Origin: Anniella stebbinsi
Taxonomy: Eukaryota; Chordata; Lepidosauria; Squamata; Anniellidae
Assembly (NCBI GenBank): GCA_029215795.1
Contig: JARDYH010000003.1
Coordinates: forward strand, 178,820,382-178,884,381
Direction of reading: 5' to 3'
DNA length: 64,000 bases
Below are positions 56,897-64,000 of the stretch, in pieces (position 1 is the stretch's first letter; the number at the start of each line of letters is the position of its first letter). The position numbers were made by a program, and so were the translations under genes. The notes below the pieces were generated by a model. That model made no database searches. It worked only from the letters and a program-made list of their open reading frames with translations, and was not told the DNA's origin.

Positions 56897-57016
56897 TATA
56901 TTAGAGCAATGCAGGTCTCAAGGGTAGGGGAGCACAGGGGGAGGTTTGGTTATGTATTATGTTTATTTTATGTTTATTATATGCTGAAATAATAAATAAT
57001 TTTTTTAAAAAAAAAA

Positions 57017-57279
57017 GAAGGAAGAGCTGGGCCTTGAAGTCACGCATCAACAACAGCTGTACAGCAATCAGAACTATCAGGCACACAGGTCATCTAGCCA
57101 CAGCGTTCCACATTGGGGTGAGATGGACTGTGTTTCTATTTAACTCATAATAATTATTTCTGAATTTGAACAGAGATATATAAATTAGCATGTACATATT
57201 TTATGCAATTGGTATCCTCTCTTTTCCTTTGGGGGGGTTGATGCATTCCCCCCTTAACAATGCATAAATGGTAACCCTA
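57017..57279. mobile_element. hAT-like right part, beyond L1
   Basis: Possible continuation of the element interrupted at 51240. Ends ggtaaccctaa at about 57279, similar to inverted TAGGGTTACC. No matching 8-bp duplication was found. Confidence 0.3.
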
Positions 57280-57283
57280 ACTG

Positions 57284-57405
57284 CAGCAGGATCCACACTT
57301 CTCCTTTATAACGGTGTTGAAGTGCACTGACAACTGTTGGGGCCCATGACACATTCCATATACGTTTTTCAAACTGCTTTCAAAATGTTGTATCCTGCAT
57401 CTGCC
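57284..57405. mobile_element. Palindromic MITE (aagcaggatata family), degraded copy
   Basis: In reverse orientation, gcagcaggatccacactt...acaactgttggggcccatga and tgtatcctgcat match the element at 48931-49095 (acagttgtcag, tgggccccaacag, aagcaggata). Confidence 0.6.
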
Positions 57406-58251
57406 AGACCCAGCCATAATGTATGGCACTACCCATGCCCCAACATCTTCATGTTGACCACAGTCATCTGAAAAGGGAAGCCTGCACACATACTGTTGTA
57501 TGTGTGTAGGGCTTCCACAGAATCAGGAATCCCAGTTGCATATGGTTTGCAGTTGTACAAAAGCCTGCACATATAGAGCTGTCTGTATATGTGCATGTTT
57601 CCTTTTCAAATGTCAGCATTCAACATATAGATGGGGCGGGCAGGGTTATGGGTACATGACATTGTTCTGCCTGCAGCTGTTTGAAACTAACTTCTGAATA
57701 GGGCCTCCTCTCTCAGTGCCATACTTCTCACAGAACTGTTATCTACAGCAGGGAAATAAAATTGATGAGACATGCAGAGCAATCCTAAAACATGTTTCCC
57801 AGAAGTAAGTCCCAGGGTGATCAATGGGATTTGCTCCCTGCTTTTTGAGATTAGGATTGCAGCCTCAGGCTATTTGTTAAATCAGGTGAGATGTAAATTG
57901 CAGTCCCGCCATGAGTCGAAAGCCTTCCAAAAATCCATGCACACACATATCGAGTTTCAGGCTGCATGCTATTATTCCTAAGGAGCACCTGGATAGATTG
58001 ATACCACCTCATTGTTACTATTCTACACAATGAGTGACTATTGTTATGTACAAATAATGGGGCTAAATTTTAGGTAAGCATGCCTAAAAACACACAAATC
58101 CCTTTGATTAAAAATAAAGGTTGACTGTGTTGACAACATTGCTATACTTATACCTTACTATAAATTATAGATGTTAATATAAGGTATAAAGAAATAACCT
58201 CAAGAAATGCTCTTAATGATACTGCTGGTTTACAACTTAATTTTCAATATA
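57406..58251. other. Unassigned sequence with one short MITE
   Basis: Contains a GGCTGCAAT-type MITE at 57779-57864. Otherwise no recognised element or exon. Confidence 0.35.
57779..57864. mobile_element. Short palindromic MITE (GGCTGCAAT), copy 3
   Basis: The ends gcaatcctaaaaca and ttaggattgcagcc are inverted. The interior has agtaagtcccagggtgatca, with aagtaagtccc. Confidence 0.65.
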
Positions 58252-58259
58252 TCCAACAG

Positions 58260-58659
58260 TAGGGTGACCATATTTGGGAAACCAAAGAGGAGGGCACCCT
58301 ATGGAGGGGGCTGGAAGCAGCTTTCTGGGACCTCTGGAAAGCATGTCATCCCCCCTGCCACCTTAAAGGCCCCAATTGGAATGGAGGAGGGGAAAGTGTG
58401 TCATTCCCGCCCCCACTGCTCCAATTGGGGCCTTTTCTATAATGTCCAGGAATGACACACTTTCCCCTTTAAGGCAGTGGGAGGGAAATTACGCACCTCC
58501 AGAAAGTGTGTCATTCCCTCCCGCCATGCTAATGGTGCCCTTAAAAGGGAAAGTGTGTCTTTCCAGGACATTATAGGAAATTACAGAAAATCCCCAGACA
58601 CCCAGGATAGAACAAAACCCAGGACAAATCTGGGGAAATCTTGATAATTGGTCACCCTA
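58260..58659. mobile_element. hAT-type MITE (TAGGGTGACCATATTTG), complete
   Basis: The left end tagggtgaccatatttggg pairs with the right end ataattggtcaccctat. The interior contains several inverted copies of ggggaaagtgtgtcattccc. The flanks tccaacag and tcaccagt are only weakly alike. It shares its terminus with 43484 and with the dimeric MITE family. Confidence 0.75.
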
Positions 58660-58667
58660 TCACCAGT

Positions 58668-59814
58668 AGATGTTAAACCTTTCAGACAATGCCTTCCCGC
58701 CCCACCCTCTCCCCACCACCAGCACCCCTGAAATGTTTCTTTTCCCCCAACTGTAAAAGTTCACGTAACCACTTTGATCCTGGTTGCAATCTTGTTTTGT
58801 AGGGAACACACCCAAAGTTTCCCAATTTGGACATCATAGTAAACTGTGGTTTAACAAACCAAGAAACCTACTATGAAGCTGGCTACACAAGAGGAGGACG
58901 ATGGACCAACCATGTGACATCTGAATTGGTCCAATATGCAAGAAGGACTTTGTGTTTGCGTGTGTGTACGAATGCATACAATGTATTAATTCCTGTTGCT
59001 TTTGTGCTTGAACAGTGAGAGTTCAAGAGTTTTCATGTCTTTCGACTTCATCTTGCACGTTTTTTTCATCAAGATAAAATCCATGCACTTTGGGCTAAAG
59101 CCCCTCAACTATTTTGTAGTTCTGAATGGCCTTGAGAATCAATATGAAGCAACCCAAATTGCTGAAATACCCACTGGGACAGGCTTCTTCTTGCAAAGTC
59201 AACAAACGGCACTTTGTTCAAAGGGGCCTTCAGTTGGGGTCAACAACCAGTTGGCAAAGAGCATCGCTCAAATGATACATGCCTATAGCGTGGCAGAGCA
59301 CACCTCAGGTATCTGCAGATGTGTGTTAAAGATATGCAACAGTGCTGATAACATTCTTTCCATTCTTTAAATGCCTAGATAAACCACACTGAAGCATCAC
59401 AGATACTTCTTGTCTTCCAGACTATCCTACCTGTTGCTGGTATCCTAGCATGGTATTTCAGCTATGTTTTTGATGAGACTATTTTTCAAGGAAGGCCACC
59501 ACAGTCTGGAGCCTTGTGTACATTTTTGAGCCATGGCAAGCTCTTCCACATGTGTACTCCCCAGTAGTGCAGTTAGATCATTCTAGATCCTGGAAATAAT
59601 GTTGGTACAGGGGCCCAACTCTCTAGATGGGAATGTGCATTACTCCACTTACTTCAAAATGTGGTAAGCCAACCTTGCTGTACTTGGGGCCCAATTCTGC
59701 TGAGTGGGGTCCTGGACTTTTGTCCGAAAGTCTGCCCTGATGGTGCCATTGGACCTTTCCCATTCATTCTCCATGAGCACAAAGGAGCTGTACATGGACC
59801 TGTCCAGACCATTG
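58668..59814. other. Unassigned sequence
   Basis: Open frames at 58827-59018 and 58996-59370 have no recognisable domain and no splice context I could support. Confidence 0.3.
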
Positions 59815-59822
59815 AACTCCAT

Positions 59823-60043
59823 TAGTGGAGATTGGTGGCTCCCATGTCAGTAGAGCTATGAATATGCTCTGGGCTTCAGTCAGAACCACCCAAAACTCTA
59901 AAAGAACTATTCAAGGTGCTGAACCCTATCCCCAAAAATGCCTTCAGTAGCTTAGATAGCTCCTTTAGAATTCTGGCTGGCTTTTACTAAAACCTGGAAC
60001 GATTTCACAGCCACCCTGACATCAGAGTCACCAGCCTCCACTG
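59823..60043. mobile_element. hAT-type MITE (CAGTGGAGGTTGGTGGC), copy 2
   Basis: The ends tagtggagattggtggctcc and agtcaccagcctccactg are inverted. It shares cttcagtcagaaccacccaa and agctcctttagaattctggc with copy 1 at 33829. The flanks aactccat (59815-59822) and aaatgcat (60044-60051) match at 6 of 8. Confidence 0.8.
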
Positions 60044-60051
60044 AAATGCAT

Positions 60052-60947
60052 GGCGAAGACACTCCATTACATGTACACTTTTCTTCATTAGATCACAATG
60101 GTTGTTTCAAAGCAAACCAGCTCGACAGTATGGGAGAGAAAATAAGTAGCAACTGAAAAGGAGAGTAAAAGAAAAAATAAAGTAAAGAACAACTCACACA
60201 TACTGCTGATTTGTTTAACTCTGCTGGCTAGAAATGTTGATCTGGGGATTGCATGCCATTTGATGAGGAAAGTTCTATGACAAAATTCCAGGGAGGGTTG
60301 TGTTAATCCATGGAAGGGAAATTGCTAGATAAATTCAGGGTTAGGTCACATTCCATTATTAAAGAGCTAAGAGTTTAAGCTATCATGTCTTTCTCTCTGA
60401 CCAAACACCTCCTGGGGAGGATAACACAAAGGGGAAGTTAATTTTTATATGTATGTTTGTCACAAGCTTGTCTAATCAGGATAGAACAGATGTCCAATAT
60501 AAAGGAATGATGTTTCTAGGATGCACAATATCTCAAAGGATCTTTCCTCAGTTCTCTTCCCCCCACCCCACCCCATCCTAGTCCACTCCTCTCCCCACCT
60601 TCTAGAAAACTACCAAGAGGTCATCTTCTAGGAGGAATTGACACTTCCAGAAAAAAATGACAAGGCAAGGAAAAACTACGGAAAGAACTTTCATGAAAAA
60701 CAAAGAGCTAGGATCAATATGACCACTTTAGCCCAGGCCTGCACAACGTGCAATCTGCAAAGCTGAATGCAGCCCTCCCCTGGCATGTAAGGGCAGACCA
60801 TCAGGGGCATGAAAAATGTTGCAGGAGAGCAGGACTGCTGTTTTTTGCAGTCTGTCCAGTACTGCATATAAATAAATGGGGGTGCCACACAGAAGGACAG
60901 AATATATGGCTGTTGGGCTCCATTTTGCTTGATGAGTCAGACACGCA
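60052..60947. other. Unique-looking sequence
   Basis: Nothing recognisable apart from a C-rich stretch near 60560-60590. Confidence 0.3.
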
Positions 60948-61173
60948 GGCTCAGTTCGGACGACACGATGGTCAATGGTGGGGTAATAATCAACTTTACA
61001 GTCGTTCAACTAGGGGGTACTCCCCACACAACATGGTAATAAATAATCAACTGTGGTGTGGATGAGGATCAGCGCTGAGTTGACTATGGCAGCATTCGGA
61101 TGACACAATAGTCAAAACAACTGACGATTGTTTCCCCCACACCAGTTGTTTATTGTGTCATCCGAATTGAGCC
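60948..61173. mobile_element. MITE with GGCTCAGTTCGGACGACAC termini, copy C
   Basis: The ends ggctcagttcggacgacac and tgtgtcatccgaattgagcc are inverted. Shares gtactccccacacaacatgg, aataaataatcaactgtgg and cagcattcggatgacac with copies A and B, but in the opposite orientation. Confidence 0.88.
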
Positions 61174-61299
61174 ATCCACTTGCTTAACCACACAGTCAAC
61201 TACTCCTGTTTCTACTGACCAGCATGTTGCTTTAGCAATGATCTCACCTCCTAGGTCAAAGCCACCTAGGATTACAACTGGATACATTGGACTGCAATG

Positions 61300-61412
61300 A
61301 ACTATGCCTTGAACTACAACCCCCATCATTCCCCATCAGACCAAACCAATGGCCTGGTTGAGCATGATGGGAAATGTAGTCCAGGATATCTGGAGGATAC
61401 CAGGATAAGGAA
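61300..61412. mobile_element. hAT-type MITE, eroded
   Basis: Carries actacaacccccatcattcc and tgatgggaaatgtagtccag with gatatctggagg, the inner arms of the CAGGGGTGGG family. The ends are lost. It lies directly upstream of a better copy. Confidence 0.5.
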
Positions 61413-61425
61413 GGTTGGTCTAGGC

Positions 61426-61560
61426 TAGGAATGGGCAACATGTAGCCCTCCTGATGTTTTGGTCTACAACTCCCATGATCCTTCACCATAGGCTATGCTG
61501 ACTAGGGCTGATGGGAGTTGTAGGTCAAAACATCTGGAGAGCCACAAGTTGTCTACCCTG
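61426..61560. mobile_element. hAT-type MITE with perfect 8-bp TSD
   Basis: Bounded by gtctaggc on both sides (61418-61425 and 61561-61568), a perfect 8-bp duplication. The ends taggaatgggcaacatgtag and acaagttgtctaccctg are inverted, with the inner pair gatgttttggtctacaac and gttgtaggtcaaaacatc. Confidence 0.9.
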
Positions 61561-61568
61561 GTCTAGGC

Positions 61569-62134
61569 ACTCTCCACTGAAGTATTCTATTCTCTTGGAA
61601 GGGTAATCTCATCTATAGGAGTATTTGCAAGGAATCTCCTGACTCTAGTTCATTACCTTCCTCCCAATTTTTTAAGGGAAGGAAAGAGGCAACACATCTG
61701 TCATATACAGCCCTCTCTGGAATATTTTTAGGAAGTCAGCATTTTGTCCAGGAGAAGAATTTATATTCCATTTTACAGTATAAAATTTTACTCTTATAAA
61801 ATGAGCAGGGATTAAAATTGACATGAATCCCCTTTTGAGTAATTGGCTGCTTTTGCCTTCATTATTCTTGTCAATGCACAAAGTACAGTAGTATACCAGT
61901 TAATGTGTTAACACAGCTAAAAACTATGATTGTACACTGTGATGAAACTGCAAAATTCAGAAAGTCGACAAATAGCCTATAGCTTTTGGAACTTCAACGA
62001 CGGGGTTCCTTGTTTGCAAGGGAGCTTGCTGTTTTGAAAGCCATGCACAGCGCCGGCATAATTAAACTTCCCATTGCTAACATACGTTGATGTCCCCATT
62101 CTCAGAATAAGAATTTCGAAAGTTAAAATGGTAA
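61569..62134. other. Unique-looking sequence
   Basis: No recognised element or exon. Confidence 0.3.
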
Positions 62135-62175
62135 GGCTGCAATCCTATACCAATTTACCTCAATAGGACTTAGAT
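62135..62175. mobile_element. Short palindromic MITE (GGCTGCAAT), copy 4, partial
   Basis: Reads ggctgcaatcctatacca, then atttacctcaataggact. Only one half is preserved. Confidence 0.45.
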
Positions 62176-62506
62176 ACAGAATTACACTACAAAAATGGTG
62201 AGATTCATGAAGCTTTCTACATGAAAAGTTAAAAAGATGTGATGTCGAATATGGTTCCAGTCTATAAAGCCCCTGTTTCCTTATCTCTGCTTCGTCCCCT
62301 TTTATTCTGATCTAGTTTACCCTGAATTTTACTCTACTCCTTCAACTCTGCACTTTGGGGAGCATGTGAGATATGCTTATCCTTTTTTGAAGACTGTCAC
62401 TTCTGAAGCCCCTCTGCCATTCTCTTTGTTTTACCAGGGTGTGTGTGGAAGACTCTGCAAAGATGCAATCCAGGGGGGATGTAACACCAATCATTTTGTA
62501 TTTATT

Positions 62507-62660
62507 TATGGGTTTTTTATTATTTCATTTATAACCCATTCATCCTCACAAAGAGCTCAGGGCAGCGAACAATTTCTGTAACACACAGGACACCACACAA
62601 ACATCATTAAAATCATGAATGACCCTAAAAACACAAATGTATATAATACGATAAAATGGT
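62507..62660 (-). mobile_element. LINE 3' tail
   Basis: ttattatttcatttataacc then atcctcacaaagagctcagg: the minus-strand end of an L2-like LINE. 5'-truncated. Confidence 0.5.
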
Positions 62661-62781
62661 GGGAGGGAGAGCAGTAGTTCTCTATAGTTGTGTAGTAATC
62701 GTTGTATCGAAGGAATCATTCTGGTAAGTGATTTTTTTTTCCTACGAGGGTTACAAGAGCTGCGGCTGTTCCTATTGCATC
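62661..62781. other. Short spacer
   Basis: No feature seen. Confidence 0.2.
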
Positions 62782-62789
62782 TTCTAAGC

Positions 62790-62925
62790 CAGCCTTCCTC
62801 GACATGGTACCTTCCAGATGTGTTGGACTATAACTCCCATCATCCCCAGCCATCACAATAATTTGTTGGGGATAATGAGAGTTGTAGGCCAACACATCTG
62901 GTGGATGTCTATTTGGGGAAGGCTA
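62790..62925. mobile_element. hAT-type MITE (CAGCCTTCCTCGAC)
   Basis: The ends cagccttcctcgacatgg and tatttggggaaggcta are inverted. The flanks ttctaagc (62782-62789) and ttctaaac (62926-62933) match at 7 of 8. The interior pairs ccagatgtgttggactataac with gttgtaggccaacacatctg (trimmed). Confidence 0.85.
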
Positions 62926-62933
62926 TTCTAAAC

Positions 62934-63752
62934 AACAAATACATGTGTGTGAATTCTTCCCTTTTTGCATCTGATCAGCCTGTTGATGGTGAGGCCGTTA
63001 TGTATCACCAATTTGCACAGCATTTGCATGTACTAATTTGTTATCATCATAGTTATTGTTGTTTCTTAAACTCATGCATTGCTTTCCACCATAAAAACCA
63101 GTCTCAAGATTTTTTTTTATTTGTAAGAGATGCAAACTTAGAACTATTGGGTGGAATTTAGAAATGGGCTACCACATGCGGAAGGTAGCCCATTTCAGAA
63201 GAGGGCTTTGTCCATCCTTTCCTCCCCCCTGCAGCTACCTATGCACCCTCCAGATCTCCTCCGGAGGGTCCCCCAATGCTCCAGATAACCACAGCACTCA
63301 AGGCAACCATGCCTGATGAAAAGGGAGAAGTGCAATACTGATCTTGAGATCTAGTGAGCCCTGGCCACGTGTCCGTCTGCAGACGAGGAGGGCTAAAATG
63401 TCTTTGGGAATGTAGGCAGATGCATAAGGCCTGCCCCACAATGTCCCCACATAGCTGGCTATCTTTTAGGCATTTGCGTGTTCAGAATGAAGACCTACAA
63501 AGGGTTTTGTAGGTGCATTTGAGTGAATGAGCTTATATAGCTTCTGCTACTGGGAAACCTGCCTTTGGGCTTTTCTTTCTTTCTTTCTTTTTTCAAAAGC
63601 ATATCACCACAAGCTTAGGTCAGTTTAATTGTTGCATTTGCCAGAAGGGAGGCTGGGAATTGTGGTTTGTGTAAGAGTCTCCGACAGGGGTGGGCACCAC
63701 ACAGGCTGCATGCGGCCCCTAGCCATTTTTGTGGCTGCCACTTCCCACCACT
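62934..63752. other. Unassigned sequence
   Basis: The region 63235-63300 (cctatgcaccctccagatct) resembles 41600-41660, so an old interspersed repeat is likely. A ctttctttctttcttt run occurs near 63575. No exon recognised. Confidence 0.3.
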
Positions 63753-64000
63753 ATTTATTTATTTATTTATTTATTTATTTCATTAATTTCATTAATTTAA
63801 AATGTGAAAAGGTAAAAGTACAATATAAAATCAGATAAATTATAGTCCAGGGAAAGCCTGTGCAAAGAGGTACATTTTTAGGAGGCGTTTAAAAGCTATT
63901 ATGTTTTCTGCCTCCTGAACCGCATGAGGGAGGGTTTTCCAGAGGGTGGGTGCCACTACAGAGAAGGCCCACTGCCAAAGTTCGTCATAGTGAAGTTATG
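63753..64000 (-). mobile_element. LINE 3' fragment at window edge
   Basis: The (TTTA)n tail at 63753-63782 is followed, on the minus strand, by ORF2-end sequence that on the plus strand reads cacatgaccacctgcag-like blocks, and by gggagggttttccagagggt and acagagaaggcccactgcc, which parallels 20085-20110 and 29363. The element continues past the window. Confidence 0.6.

Larger units (their letters stand above)
51241..57015 (+). mobile_element. Full-length L1 (LINE-1) retrotransposon, mutated
   Basis: The 16-bp target duplication agaaggaagagctggg occurs at 51225-51240 and 57016-57031. It ends in a short poly(A) (from about 57003). The structure is a 5' untranslated region of about 380 bp, ORF1, an inter-ORF segment of about 250 bp, ORF2, and a short 3' region. 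It is 5775 bp including a later insertion of about 205 bp. Both ORFs carry frameshifts or stops, so it is immobile. Confidence 0.95.

Noticed and set aside
58827..59370. Two overlapping plus-strand open frames as exons
   Set aside because: No domain, no repeated pattern and no convincing splice context; likely chance frames.

Overview
The window looks like repeat-dense, gene-poor nuclear DNA of a vertebrate, most likely a squamate reptile (lizard type). The basis is the repeat mix: a full-length L1, several L2/CR1-type LINE pieces with reptile-like 3' tails, a tRNA-Ala-derived SINE with a CR1-like tail, and many short DNA transposons. The species call is inference; no host gene fixes it. I see no intact host protein-coding gene. 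The only host-gene-derived sequence I recognise with good confidence is a broken, intronless metallothionein copy on the minus strand at about 23.3-23.5 kb. A CpG-dense segment at 45.6-46.6 kb resembles a promoter plus first exon but is embedded in palindromic, transposon-like sequence.

Layout. 0-7 kb: small hAT and Harbinger-like MITEs, a 1.84-kb GC-rich element (2478-4314) with perfect 8-bp target-site duplications (TSDs) and five palindromic repeats of about 242 bp, and a motif-dense palindromic repeat at about 4.85-5.15 kb. 7-12 kb: LINE tails, a MITE whose termini recur near 36 and 61 kb, and decayed LINE pieces, including an SGNH-esterase-like ORF1 remnant. 12-25 kb: mostly unique AT-rich sequence with scattered MITEs and the metallothionein pseudogene. 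25-47 kb: eight copies of one 318-326-bp dimeric palindromic MITE (seven with perfect or near-perfect 8-bp TSDs), Harbinger-like elements, and an L2-type LINE that appears to split an older CR1-like 3' end. 45.5-46.6 kb: a 39-bp-arm perfect hairpin, a C-rich minisatellite, a CpG-dense palindrome and a G-rich minisatellite. 47-64 kb: more MITEs, a full-length but mutated L1 (51241-57015) flanked by a 16-bp TSD, and LINE remnants.

How the parts work together. The mobile elements are relics: no intact transposase or reverse transcriptase remains. The L1 and L2 machinery would have mobilised themselves and probably the SINE and the metallothionein cDNA. The MITEs would have depended on hAT or PIF/Harbinger transposases encoded elsewhere. 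The most interesting patterns are the dimeric architecture shared by all eight copies of one MITE family, the GC-rich palindromes centred on CRE/ETS-like sites and flanked by outward-facing consensus splice donors, and the recurrence of such donors in several apparently unrelated MITE families.
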